From the NCBI RefSeq assembly GCF_049897565.1, contig NZ_JAFCWM010000006.1:62001-126000 (forward strand): 64,000 bases of DNA, given 5' to 3'. The stretch comes from JAFCUW01 sp049897565 (GTDB lineage: Bacteria > Pseudomonadota > Gammaproteobacteria > Burkholderiales > Burkholderiaceae_D). The notes under the pieces were generated by a model. The model was given only the letters and a program-made list of their open reading frames with translations. It searched no databases and was not told the DNA's origin. Position 1 is the stretch's first letter. The number at the start of each line of letters is the position of its first letter. Of the stretch, positions 10,007-18,771 are shown in pieces. The translations under genes and the position numbers were made by a program.

Positions 10007-11020
10007 TTAGAACGTGTGGCGCACGCCGACCGTGAAGGCGGTCGGATCGGCGCCCAGTGCGGTAGCAACCGGCGTGACGTTGGTGCTCGACGAGTTCAGG
10101 CCGAAGGTGGCCAGGCCGTTGTTGCGCATCGACGCGTAGCTGGTGTACACGTTGGTGCGCTTCGACAGCGAGTAGCTGTAGGCGATCGCGAAGCCGTTGC
10201 CCTTGGCGCCGTTTTCGAACTTGTTCTGCTGCACGTTGACGAAGGCCTTGCCGGCGCCGAACGTCATCGCCGCGCCAATGTTGGCTTGCTCGAACTTGTT
10301 GTTGTTGCCGACCTGGTCGCCGACCAGGAAGTTGCCCTTGACTTCGAAGTTGCCGAACTTGTAGCCGGCGCCGAACGCGTATTCCTTGTCGTCGCCGGTG
10401 GCCAGGCGCTCGAGCACCTGGTAGCCGGCGCCGAGGAACAGCGCGCCGTTGGCATATTCGATCGCTACCCCCATCAGGTCGCCCGAAGGCTCGACGCTGC
10501 GTTCGCCTGCGCTGAAGCTTGCGCTGCCGGTGAAGCCGCTCATCTGGTTCGTCTTGTAGTTGACCGAGTTGCTGACGCGGCGGGTCAGGCGGTTGGCGTT
10601 GAACGCCGACAGGTTGCTGCCGTAGAAGCCCTGGCCGAAGATGTCCGAGCCGGCGGCGATGAACGAAATGGGCGTGTATTCGCGGCCGACGGTGACGGTG
10701 CCGAAGGCGCCTTGCAGGCCGACCACCGAGCGGCGGCCGAACAGGGCCGAGTCGCCGATGCCGGTGTCGAGCGCGAGGCCGGCTTCGACGTTGAACAGCG
10801 CTTTCAGGCCGTTGCCGAGGTCTTCCGTACCGCGAAAGCCGATGCGGCTGCTCGACTGGTTGCCGGAGTTGATGACCGTTTGGCTTTTTTCGCCAGTCGC
10901 GCCGGTGTCCTGGACTCCGACGGCGGCGTCCATGGTGCCGTATACCGCGACGTTCGATTGCGCTGCGGCCAGCATTGGCGCGGACACGATGAGGGCAACT
11001 GCCAGACGTTTGAATTGCAT
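10007..11020 (-). CDS. Gram-negative porin, OmpC/PhoE-like (betaproteobacterial)
   Basis: Outer-membrane general porin, 337 residues, of the 16-stranded trimeric type common in Burkholderiales. The N-terminus is a signal peptide (MQFKRLAVALIVSAPMLAAA, probable cleavage after AAA near 21). The mature protein starts SNVAVYGTMDAAVG, as porins do, has GRRSVVGLQGAFGTVTVGREYTP around the first loops, alternating beta-strand patterns throughout, and ends in the terminal Phe (RHTF) recognised by BAM. An AGGAG-like site (GGAGA) precedes the ATG at 11020; longer starts would spoil the signal peptide. It is monocistronic, with the terminator at 9967-9997 just downstream. Confidence 0.92.
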   Translation of the reverse strand: MQFKRLAVALIVSAPMLAAAQSNVAVYGTMDAAVGVQDTGATGEKSQTVINSGNQSSSRIGFRGTEDLGNGLKALFNVEAGLALDTGIGDSALFGRRSVVGLQGAFGTVTVGREYTPISFIAAGSDIFGQGFYGSNLSAFNANRLTRRVSNSVNYKTNQMSGFTGSASFSAGERSVEPSGDLMGVAIEYANGALFLGAGYQVLERLATGDDKEYAFGAGYKFGNFEVKGNFLVGDQVGNNNKFEQANIGAAMTFGAGKAFVNVQQNKFENGAKGNGFAIAYSYSLSKRTNVYTSYASMRNNGLATFGLNSSSTNVTPVATALGADPTAFTVGVRHTF

Positions 11021-11158
11021 GTAGATCTCCAGAATGTAAAGCAACAAGATGGTTGGTTGACGATGAATACTCATGATCGACCGGGATCTTATCGAACCCA
11101 TATGTCAACTTGATGACACGCGGCAATTTGGAGACAACAGGGAAATTCGGCCGGCGGC

Positions 11159-12313
11159 TCAGGCGTGCTCGTGCGGCTTCGGCAATGGCAGCACGATGTC
11201 GATGCGGGTGCCGGGTGGCTCGTCTGAACTGATGGTGATGTCGCCATCCATCGCCCACACGCGTTCGCGCATGCCGACCAGGCCGAGCGACTGGGCCTTT
11301 TCCATGTCGGCGGCGGCGATGCCGCGGCCGTCGTCGCGCACCGTCAGCAGCACTTCGCCGTCGACGCGGTACAGCGTGATGGTGACGTTGCTGGCGTAGG
11401 CGTGGCGGGCGATATTGGTCAGCGCCTCCTGCACGATGCGAAAGATCGCCGTGCTGGCCACGTTGCCGAGGCGCAGTTCGGCTTCGTCGGCGTATAGCGT
11501 GCAGGCAATGCCGTAGCGTTCGACGAAATCGTCGCGCAGGCCTTGCAGCGCGAAGAACAGGCCGCCCTCGTCGAGCGAGCGCGGGCGCAAGTTGGTGGCG
11601 ATGCGGCGCAGCGAGGTGATGGCGGTGAGCAGGTTCTGCTCCATGCCGCGGATCAGGCGCGTGGCGGCGTCGCCGCTTTCCTGTTGCTGCAGCAGCGACA
11701 GGTCCATGCGCAGCGCGGCGAGCAACTGGCCGAGGTCGTCGTGCAGCTCGCGCGCGATGTGGGTGCGTTCTTCTTCGCGGATGGTCTGCAGCGCGGCCGA
11801 CAGCTGGCGCAGCTGGGCGTGCGAGCGGGTCAGCTTGTCCTGCACCTGGTGGCGACCGGAGACGTCGCGCACGATGATGGTGTGGATCGGCGTGGCGCCT
11901 TCCACCACGGTCGACACCGAGCCTTCCAGCGGGAAAATTTTGCCGCCGCTGCGAATGCCGCTGACGGCGTAATCGGTGGCGCGCCGGCCGACGCGGCCGC
12001 CATCGCCGAAATAGGCGACGCCGCCGTCGCCCACGCTTGGCTGCGGCGTGATGAAGCGCGACAGCGGGCTGCCCTGCATGGCCTCGACGGTGCTGGCGAA
12101 CATCGCCGCCGCCGACGGGTTTGCCATCAGGATGGCGTTGTCGGCGTCGGTGGAGATGATGGCGTCGCTGGCGTGCGCGATGATCTGGTCGCCGTGCTCA
12201 TGGGCGCGGCGGGTCGTGCGGCGGCGGCGCGCCAGCGTGCTGCCGGCGGCCAGGCCGAGCAGCAGCATGGCCGGGCCGGGGAAGCGAAACAGTGACTTGA
12301 TGAGTTCAAACAT
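11159..12313 (-). CDS. PAS-containing NarX/UhpB-type sensor histidine kinase
   Basis: A 384-residue HisKA_3 family kinase. A short N-terminal hydrophobic segment (about 12-27) is followed by a PAS domain (about 42-155, DAIISTDADNAILMANPSA), a linker helix, and the dimerisation box EERTHIARELHDDLGQLL with phospho-His 191. The ATPase domain has the N box EALTNIARHAYA and G boxes DDGRGI and GLVGMRERV. Kinases of this family usually pair with NarL/FixJ-type regulators. The nearest regulator here is LytTR type, 203 bases upstream in the same direction, and already has a LytS partner, so the cognate regulator of this kinase is uncertain. Confidence 0.85.
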   Translation of the reverse strand: MFELIKSLFRFPGPAMLLLGLAAGSTLARRRRTTRRAHEHGDQIIAHASDAIISTDADNAILMANPSAAAMFASTVEAMQGSPLSRFITPQPSVGDGGVAYFGDGGRVGRRATDYAVSGIRSGGKIFPLEGSVSTVVEGATPIHTIIVRDVSGRHQVQDKLTRSHAQLRQLSAALQTIREEERTHIARELHDDLGQLLAALRMDLSLLQQQESGDAATRLIRGMEQNLLTAITSLRRIATNLRPRSLDEGGLFFALQGLRDDFVERYGIACTLYADEAELRLGNVASTAIFRIVQEALTNIARHAYASNVTITLYRVDGEVLLTVRDDGRGIAAADMEKAQSLGLVGMRERVWAMDGDITISSDEPPGTRIDIVLPLPKPHEHA

Positions 12314-12411
12314 TGGCGGGCTTGCCGGTGATGGCTCGCGGATGCGGGCCCGGCGGTTACCTTACGGCGCGGTGGGATTTGGTCCTTGCGGGCGCGCAAA
12401 CCGAGCGGTCA

Positions 12412-12472
12412 GACGGGGACGCCGAGTCCCCGATTGTTCCGTTCAGGGGATGACGGGGACGCCGAGGCCCCG
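12412..12472. repeat. Two 21-base direct repeats between signalling genes
   Basis: GACGGGGACGCCGAG occurs at 12412-12426 and again at 12452-12466, each followed by a C-rich tail (TCCCCG and GCCCCG). In the first copy GGGGAC (12415-12420) and GTCCCC (12426-12431) can form a small stem. It lies in the 203-base gap upstream of the NarX-like kinase gene. Function unknown; it may act as a weak terminator or attenuator. Confidence 0.5.
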
Positions 12473-12516
12473 GTGTAGTTGGCGCCAACGACGCCGGGGT
12501 CGCACCTGCGGACACC

Positions 12517-13284
12517 CTACATCTGCTTGAACAGGTGCAGGAAGCTGCGGCTCACTTCGAGCTTGTCGGACTTGCCCTTGATGAGCACCAGGTGGCGGCC
12601 GCGGATGTCGCGCGTGACGCCTTCGATGGCGTTGACGTTGACCAGCGTGGCGCGGTGGATCTGCCAGAACAGCGACGGATCGAGCTCCTCAGCCAGGTCG
12701 CGCACGGGCTTCCTGATCAAGGCTTCGAAACGCTCGGTCTGCACGCAGGTGTATTTTTCGTCGGAGCGGAAGAACAGGATGTCTTCCACCGGAATCATGC
12801 GCAGGTCCTGGCCGATGCTGGCCTGGATCCATTGCAGGTAGGCCGGCTTGGGCGCGGCCATCTTTTCTGCCAGCTGCGACAGCATCTGCGTGACACTGTC
12901 GCTGACCACCGCGGCAGCCTTCGGCTTGGCGAGGCGCTCCTTGAGGCGGTCGACAGTCAATTGCAAGCGCTCCTGCTCGGGCGGCTTGAGCACGTAATCG
13001 ACCGCGCCGCGCTCGAACGCTTCGACCGCGTACTGGTCGTAGGCGGTGACGAAGACGATGTTGCTCTGGCCGCCGATCTGGCGCGCCGCTTCCATGCCGG
13101 TGATGCCAGGCATGCGGATGTCGAGGAAGGTCAGGTCGGGTTTGAGCCGGGTGACGAGCTCAACAGCCTCTTCGCCATTCTTGGCTTCGCCGACAACTTC
13201 CAGTTCGGGCCATACCTGGTTCAGGCGCATACGCAGCTGGTCGCGCATCAATCTTTCGTCGTCGGCAATAATTGCAGTTGGCAT
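12517..13284 (-). CDS. LytTR-family response regulator
   Basis: A 255-residue response regulator: a receiver domain (1-120) with phospho-acceptor D55 (LTFLDIRMPG) and acidic pocket D8-D9-E10, and a C-terminal LytTR DNA-binding domain (about 150-255, with FFRSDEKYTCVQTE and FWQIHRATLVN). LytTR proteins bind direct repeats as dimers. The start at 13284 (MPTAIIADDE) puts the first beta strand at the N-terminus; a longer start is possible but adds no domain. The gene lies 70 bases after the LytS-type kinase and is its likely partner. Targets are not evident. Confidence 0.9.
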   Translation of the reverse strand: MPTAIIADDERLMRDQLRMRLNQVWPELEVVGEAKNGEEAVELVTRLKPDLTFLDIRMPGITGMEAARQIGGQSNIVFVTAYDQYAVEAFERGAVDYVLKPPEQERLQLTVDRLKERLAKPKAAAVVSDSVTQMLSQLAEKMAAPKPAYLQWIQASIGQDLRMIPVEDILFFRSDEKYTCVQTERFEALIRKPVRDLAEELDPSLFWQIHRATLVNVNAIEGVTRDIRGRHLVLIKGKSDKLEVSRSFLHLFKQM

Positions 13285-13354
13285 AGTCGGTTGGGCTGGT
13301 GAGGTGAATGCCAATTATTCAACGAATCGGCGCTTTAATCAATCGTTACGTGGG

Positions 13355-14590
13355 CTACCTGGTCGGCTGCGACGTCTGGTACGGCACTTCGACGGTGGCG
13401 ATCACGCCGCTTGGCGCGTTGGCGGCGATGTGCAGATGACCCTGGTCGCCATGGAGCAGCTTGAGCCGTTCGCGGATGGTCGGCAGGCCGAGGCCGGTGC
13501 CATCGCTCGGCACCACGCCGAAGCCGACGCCGTCGTCGGCGACGATGACGCGCAGCTTGTTGCCGGCCGCTTCGGCGGAAATTTTCAAGGTGCCGCCCTC
13601 CGGTTTGCACTCGAGGCCGTGCTTGATCGCGTTCTCGACCATCGACTGCAGCATCATCGGCGGGAAGGCGGCGCTGCGCAGGTCGTCGGGGATGCGCAGG
13701 TCGACCGTCAGGCGTTCTTCCATGCGCATCTTCAGCAGGCTCAGGTACGCCTTGACCATGTCGACTTCGCGCCCGAGGTTGGTGACGACGACGTTGTCGC
13801 GCATTTGCGGCAGCACCGCGCGCAGGTACTGGATCAGGCTGCGCTGCATTGCCGCCGCGCGCGGCGGGTCGGTCTCGATCAGGTGCTCGACCGAGGCGAG
13901 CGTGTTGAACAGGAAGTGCGGCTCGACCTGCGCCTGCATCATCTGCATCTTCGCTTCCGACAGCTGGCGCTGCATCGATTCGCGTTCGACCGCGGCGTTG
14001 GCGGTCTGGGTCAGCGCTTCGGCGCGCTTCTTGCCGCCGACCAGCGCCTTGGTGGCGAACAAGGCCAGCACCAGCAGCGACACGAAACTGTTGAACCAGG
14101 TCGAGGCCTGCTTGTGGTAGCGCGTCACCTTCGCTTCGGCCGCTTCGTTGACGGCCGTCTCAATCGCGTTCGACAGCTCCTCGCCGATCTGCGGCGGCAG
14201 CGGAATGTGGACTTCGCCGCTGCCGGCGCGCACCGGCGGCACCGGCCTGGCGGGCGTTGCCGGCGGTACCGGCAGCTCGGCATCGGTGGGCGGCTCGACC
14301 GTGGCCTTGCCCTTTGCGCGCGAGCTGAACCGGATGCCGCTCTCGTCGATCAGGATGTTGCTGTCTTCCTTGCTGTTGGCCTTGTGGTCGGAGCGCACGA
14401 CAACTTCCTCGCCGCCGGCGGAAAACAGTTCGTCCTGCAGGATCTTGCCGGCGATCAGCGCGACGACGGCAAAAAAGAAGAACTTCCACCACGACAGCTG
14501 GCTGACCCAGGTGGCCGTGGCGTCGAAAACGCGGTACAGCCAGCCGAGGATGCTGGTGAAAGTGCGGGGAGTGAGGCGCCTAGCTTGCAT
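13355..14590 (-). CDS. LytS-type sensor histidine kinase
   Basis: A 411-residue membrane kinase of the His_kinase (PF06580) type. Hydrophobic segments lie at about 34-50 and 165-182, enclosing a Pro-rich periplasmic region of about 115 residues (with VPPATPARPVPPVR). The cytoplasmic part has a coiled linker (185-220), the phospho-His motif QVEPHFLFNTLA (H225), the N box MVENAIKHGLE, and the G boxes VADDGVGFG and GLGLPTIRERL. The LytTR regulator follows in the same direction. The signal sensed is unknown; no recognised periplasmic sensor domain is visible. Confidence 0.9.
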   Translation of the reverse strand: MQARRLTPRTFTSILGWLYRVFDATATWVSQLSWWKFFFFAVVALIAGKILQDELFSAGGEEVVVRSDHKANSKEDSNILIDESGIRFSSRAKGKATVEPPTDAELPVPPATPARPVPPVRAGSGEVHIPLPPQIGEELSNAIETAVNEAAEAKVTRYHKQASTWFNSFVSLLVLALFATKALVGGKKRAEALTQTANAAVERESMQRQLSEAKMQMMQAQVEPHFLFNTLASVEHLIETDPPRAAAMQRSLIQYLRAVLPQMRDNVVVTNLGREVDMVKAYLSLLKMRMEERLTVDLRIPDDLRSAAFPPMMLQSMVENAIKHGLECKPEGGTLKISAEAAGNKLRVIVADDGVGFGVVPSDGTGLGLPTIRERLKLLHGDQGHLHIAANAPSGVIATVEVPYQTSQPTR

Positions 14591-14770
14591 TGGGTGGTCC
14601 GTGAGCGTCGAAGATTAGTGCATCGCGAGTGTAACTGCTAGCGCCGCCGCGTGCTGCTAAAAATGCATCCCGACGCCGTCAGCACTGTTGGGATGATGCA
14701 ACTGTATGCGAAGCGACGCGGCGGCGGGCGTCGTTTGCGACAGCCTGCACGATTGGCGGGGTGGATTGCA

Positions 14771-17164
14771 TCAGGCCGCGGCGCAGGCGCGCAGCAGTTG
14801 TTCGGCGGCGTCGGCGCTGAGCGGCTCCTTGTAATAGATGCCCTGCATTGCGTCGCAGTTGTTCGATTTGAGGAAATTCATCTGCGCGCGCGTTTCGACG
14901 CATTCGGCAATCACGGTCAGGTTCATGTTGTGGCCAATGTCGATCAGGCTCTTGGCGATAATGCCGCAGTGCGTTTCGGCGCAAATCTGGTGGACCGCCA
15001 CTTTCGCCAGCTTGACGTGCGATAACGGCAACTTCTGCAAATAGTTCAGGTCAGACAAGCCGTTGCCGAACGCGTCGACCGAGCGCAGAACGCCCAGCTC
15101 GCTCAGTTGCGCCAGCATTTCGGCGCCGCGCAGGTGGTTGGTGACCAGGCCTTCCTCGCGCACTTCAACGTCAAGGCTGGACGGCGCAATGCCGAAGCGC
15201 GCCAGCGTATCGGCCACCTGGTCGACATAGCGGCCGCGCGCGTATTCGCGTTGCGACACATTGATCGACACCGGCAGCTGGCCGAAGCCGGCCTTGCCGA
15301 GGCGCTGCAGGAATGCGCAGGTGTGCTGCAGGACGACGTTGCCAAACGGGACGATCATGCCGTTCTCTTCCGCGTCGGGCAGGAACGACGGTGGCAGCAG
15401 CACGCCTTTCTCTGGATGGTTCCAGCGCAGGAACGCCTCGAAGCCACTGATGTGTCCCGTGCGCAGCGAAATTTTTGGCTGGAACACCAGGAACAGTTCG
15501 TTCCTGTCGACCGCGGCGCGCATGCCATCCTCGAAGCGGTGCTTCGCTTCGCTGGTCGATTTCATCTCCTGCGAAAAGAAATGGACCTCGTTCTGGCGGG
15601 TGGCCTTGGCGTGGTACATCGCCACGTCGGCCGCGCGCACCAGCTCGAAGGCGGTGGCGCCGTCGTGCGGGTAGACGCTGACGCCGATCGCCGCGCCGAC
15701 GGCGATTTGATGCGGGCCGAACACGACTGGCCGGGACATGCAGCTGCGCAAGCGCTCGACCATGCGCAAGGTGAAGCGCAGCGACGGCTGGTTGACCAGC
15801 ACCAGCACGAACTCGTCGCCCGACAGGCGCGCCACGGTATCGCTGTCGCGCACCGACGACAGCAGCCGGTTGGCGACGACGGTGAGCACTTCGTCGCCGG
15901 CTTCATGGCCGAGCGTGTCGTTGATTTTCTTGAAGCCGTTCAGGTCCATCAGCACGGTGGCCACCAGCGTCTTGTTGCGCTGGGCCATATGGATCGCCTG
16001 GTCGAGCCGGTCCCACAGCAGTGTGCGGTTGGCCAGGCCGGTCAGCGCGTCATGGTGCACTTCGTGCTCGAGCAGGGCGGTGCGCTGCTTGAGTGCGGTG
16101 ATGTCGTTGATGACGCCGATGAAATGGGTGATGCGGCCTTTCTCGTCGGCGACCGGGGTGATGGTCAGGTCGTTCCAGAACAGCACGCCGTCCTTGCGCT
16201 GGTTGCGGAACGTGACGTTGACTTCGCGGCGCTCGTCGATGGCGCGACGCAGCAGCAGGCGCGCTTCCGAATCCATGCCCGGCGCGGCCATGAAGCGCGA
16301 ATCGCGGCCGATCGCTTCGTCGAGCCGATAGCCGGTGATGCGCTCGAAAGCGGGGTTGACGTATTCGATCGGATTGTCGCGGCCGCTGCAGCGGGTGATG
16401 ACGATGCCGTTGCTGGCGGCGTGCAGCGCGCGCTCGCGCAGGCGCAGCTGCTGCTCCTGCTGGTGGCGCACCGAGATGTCGAGTCCCATGCCGCACAGGT
16501 AATGCGTGCCCTTGCATTCGATGCGTGCGCCGGTGAGCAGGTAGGGCGTGCCCTTGCCGTCCTTGTCGAGCAGGTTCGCCTCGATAAAAACTTGCTCGCC
16601 GCGCTCAAACACCTGGCGGACCTTGCCGGCGATCATGGCTCTTTCGGTCAGGTCGAACATGTCGCCGGCGTGCGCTGTGTGCATCTTTTCGGTGGAAAAG
16701 CCGGTGACGGTTTCGAGTGTTCTGTTCCACAAAGCAAAAGTGGAGTCCTCGCGCAGCACATAAAAGGTGCCCGGCAGGACGTTGATGATCGAGTGCAGCG
16801 GCATGCTGCTGATCAGTTCGCCTTCGCTGCTGTGGCGCTGCAGGGTGAACATGGCGACACAGGCGGTCGCTGCGCCGTCGGGACCTTGTTGCGGCGCAAG
16901 GGTCACTTCGGCCTGGCGGACGGCGCCATCGGCGGCGGCCAGTTCGACGTCGATGGCAAGCGGTTCGCAGGCGCCGTTCAGTGAGGCGAGGTGGCGTGCG
17001 AACGAGGCGCCGCTCGCTTCGGTGAGCAGCGACTGCGCGGCGTGGTTGGCGATGTCGGCCGCGCCGATGCCAAACAGGTCTTCACAGCCCTGGTTCCAGG
17101 TCACGATGGCGCCCGCGTCGTTGATCAGGAACGCGGCGCGGGTCGTCGGCGCGCTGGCAAGCAT
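14771..17164 (-). CDS. PAS-PAS-LOV-like-GGDEF-EAL protein with degenerate sites
   Basis: A 797-residue cytoplasmic c-di-GMP-type protein. Domains: PAS 1-110, PAS 120-235, LOV-like PAS 245-357, GGDEF 365-530, EAL 545-795. The third PAS closely follows the LOV pattern (YVNPAFERITGY, NQRKDGVLFWN, HFIGVINDIT), but the photo-adduct Cys of GRNCRF is Ser (GRDSRF, S289) and the flavin Gln near the end is Ile. The GGDEF motif reads SGDEF (448-452), a variant known in active cyclases, with an I-site RDSD five residues before. The EAL domain has EAF for EAL (576-578), VDAFGNG for DDFGTG (second metal-binding Asp is Ala698) and VKLAK for LKID, so phosphodiesterase activity is doubtful. It may be a cyclase or a c-di-GMP/GTP sensor. 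It stands alone, 180 bases upstream of the LytS kinase gene. Confidence 0.88.
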   Translation of the reverse strand: MLASAPTTRAAFLINDAGAIVTWNQGCEDLFGIGAADIANHAAQSLLTEASGASFARHLASLNGACEPLAIDVELAAADGAVRQAEVTLAPQQGPDGAATACVAMFTLQRHSSEGELISSMPLHSIINVLPGTFYVLREDSTFALWNRTLETVTGFSTEKMHTAHAGDMFDLTERAMIAGKVRQVFERGEQVFIEANLLDKDGKGTPYLLTGARIECKGTHYLCGMGLDISVRHQQEQQLRLRERALHAASNGIVITRCSGRDNPIEYVNPAFERITGYRLDEAIGRDSRFMAAPGMDSEARLLLRRAIDERREVNVTFRNQRKDGVLFWNDLTITPVADEKGRITHFIGVINDITALKQRTALLEHEVHHDALTGLANRTLLWDRLDQAIHMAQRNKTLVATVLMDLNGFKKINDTLGHEAGDEVLTVVANRLLSSVRDSDTVARLSGDEFVLVLVNQPSLRFTLRMVERLRSCMSRPVVFGPHQIAVGAAIGVSVYPHDGATAFELVRAADVAMYHAKATRQNEVHFFSQEMKSTSEAKHRFEDGMRAAVDRNELFLVFQPKISLRTGHISGFEAFLRWNHPEKGVLLPPSFLPDAEENGMIVPFGNVVLQHTCAFLQRLGKAGFGQLPVSINVSQREYARGRYVDQVADTLARFGIAPSSLDVEVREEGLVTNHLRGAEMLAQLSELGVLRSVDAFGNGLSDLNYLQKLPLSHVKLAKVAVHQICAETHCGIIAKSLIDIGHNMNLTVIAECVETRAQMNFLKSNNCDAMQGIYYKEPLSADAAEQLLRACAAA

Positions 17165-17260
17165 GGGGTCCTTCGGTTTCTTGTTGCGTTCTCGCTAGGA
17201 ACTAGTTGGACAGGCGAAGTAGAGATTCGTTCCTGCACGGCTCACCCGAGCGGCTGGCGC

Positions 17261-17293
17261 GAAAAAAAAACCACGGCGTGCCGTGGCTTTTTC
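17261..17293 (-). terminator. Intrinsic terminator downstream of the NPD-family gene
   Basis: CCACGGC at 17271-17277 pairs with GCCGTGG at 17280-17286 around a two-base loop. On the minus strand it is followed by nine T (A run 17262-17270); on the plus strand by a short T run. It lies 15 bases after the stop of the NPD-family gene. Confidence 0.85.
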
Positions 17294-17307
17294 ATCGCAG
17301 CGGCCGC

Positions 17308-18570
17308 TTAGGCGGCGACTTCTTCACGCTCGGGCAACGCGATCTGGTTGTCCTTGCTGAACTGGTAGTCCTTGAACACGTGCTCGGCCGACAGGATCTG
17401 GTACTTGCTGTCAGCGAGCTTGTGGGTCGTGTCCTTCAGCCGGTAGGTGTAATGGCCGCAGGTCCAGCAGTTGAAGTTGCGCATGTGCGTGCACAGGCAG
17501 GTCTTGTCCATCACCACGACCGTCTTCGTGTCCGGGTTGGCCAGCACTTCGCGGTTGTACGAGTTGATGTACGAACAGTTGCCGGTGGCATCGAGCAGGT
17601 AGCCGTAGGATTCGCAGCCAGGACGGATGCCGGAACCAATTGCCGGCGTGCTCTTGAGCATGCGCATCGGATAGCCGGTCGGCGAAATGCCGTTGACGAT
17701 GATGTCGTCCTCGGTCGCGCGTACGTATTCCTGCTTGACGCTGTCGGGCAGGCCGCATTCGTGGGTGATGGTGAAACGGGTCGCCACCTGGACGGCGCCG
17801 GCGCCTTTTTCGAGGAAGCCGACCGCATCGGACCCGGTGAACACGCCGCCGGCCGCAATCACCGGAATCTGCAGGTTTTCGGCGCGCATGAAGGCGTGCA
17901 CCTCGTCCATGATGGTGTGCAGGTCGAATTCGGCCCAGTCGAGGCCGAAGCCAAGGTGGCCGCCGGCCAACGGGCCTTCGACGATGACGTAGTCAGGCAG
18001 ACGGTCGAGCTTGGCTACCTTGCGCAGGAATAGTTGCAGCGCGCGCACCGACGACACGATGATGCCGAGCTTGGCGTCGCGAAAGCGCGGGTGGTCGGCG
18101 ATCAGCGCGAACGAACCGAGGTGCAGGCCGGCCGACATGGTGATGCCGTCGACGCCGGCGTCGAGCGCAGCAACCAGGCGCGTGCGCAAGGTTTCCTTCG
18201 GCGAATTCATCGTCAGCTTTTCCATGCAGTTGACGAAGATGAGGCCATCGCCACGCTTCGCTTCCATGGTCTTGCCGACGTGCAGCATCGTCGCCTCGGC
18301 CAGGCGCGCCAGGTCGAACTGGACGACTGCCTTGTCCATGTTGTTGATGTTGAACTTGTAGGTCTTGGTTTTTTCCTTGACGAAGCTCGTGTCGAACTTG
18401 CGGTCGGAAACGTCTTGCACCATTGCATCGGAAATATGGCCGATTCCGCCCAGGCGGCACACTTCCAGCGCCAGCTCGGAGGTCGAGATATCGACGCCCA
18501 TGCCGCCGATCATGATTGGCACATATTCCTTATTGCCTAGACGCAGGCGGAAATCATCAACACATTTCAT
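17308..18570 (-). CDS. NPD / nitronate monooxygenase-family flavoprotein with C-terminal Cys cluster
   Basis: A 420-residue TIM-barrel protein of the 2-nitropropane dioxygenase (NPD) superfamily, probably FMN-dependent. Supporting segments are PIMIGGMGVDIS near the N-terminus, GVDGITMSAG, VIVEGPLAGGHLGFG, and VIAAGGVFTGSDAVGFLEKGAGAVQVATRF, the flavin phosphate-binding region. The C-terminus carries an additional Cys-rich motif, C-x-C-x7-C-x2-C-x-H (TCLCTHMRNFNCWTCGH), which could hold a metal or Fe-S cluster and is not part of classical nitronate monooxygenases. The start at 18570 (MKCVDDFRLRLG) is preferred; a start 27 bases upstream is possible. The substrate is unknown; relatives include enoyl-ACP reductase FabK, so a lipid role is possible. 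Confidence 0.78.
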   Translation of the reverse strand: MKCVDDFRLRLGNKEYVPIMIGGMGVDISTSELALEVCRLGGIGHISDAMVQDVSDRKFDTSFVKEKTKTYKFNINNMDKAVVQFDLARLAEATMLHVGKTMEAKRGDGLIFVNCMEKLTMNSPKETLRTRLVAALDAGVDGITMSAGLHLGSFALIADHPRFRDAKLGIIVSSVRALQLFLRKVAKLDRLPDYVIVEGPLAGGHLGFGLDWAEFDLHTIMDEVHAFMRAENLQIPVIAAGGVFTGSDAVGFLEKGAGAVQVATRFTITHECGLPDSVKQEYVRATEDDIIVNGISPTGYPMRMLKSTPAIGSGIRPGCESYGYLLDATGNCSYINSYNREVLANPDTKTVVVMDKTCLCTHMRNFNCWTCGHYTYRLKDTTHKLADSKYQILSAEHVFKDYQFSKDNQIALPEREEVAA

Positions 18571-18700
18571 TGCAATCCTTAAACTACTACCGACCAAGAT
18601 GACTGTTTTCTACTACCGCGCTGAACGGACGAGTTTGCGCACCCCTCAATTCTACCCTAAGCGCGTTTGGGTTTCCGGGCTGCGAACGGCGTGCGAGCCG

Positions 18701-18736
18701 TCCATCGGGGTCAGACCCAGGTCTGACCCCGATGGA
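18701..18736. repeat. GGGGTCAGACC-type inverted repeat
   Basis: Perfect 16-base arms TCCATCGGGGTCAGAC (18701-18716) and GTCTGACCCCGATGGA (18721-18736) with a four-base loop. The core GGGGTCAGAC recurs at 31597-31637 and 53777-53880, always between genes. Here it lies 36 bases after the yajQ stop, in the gap before the NPD gene, and has no T run. Confidence 0.85.
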
Positions 18737-18771
18737 CTGTCCCTGCTCGAGGCCGGCTCGCGCGGGTCGAA

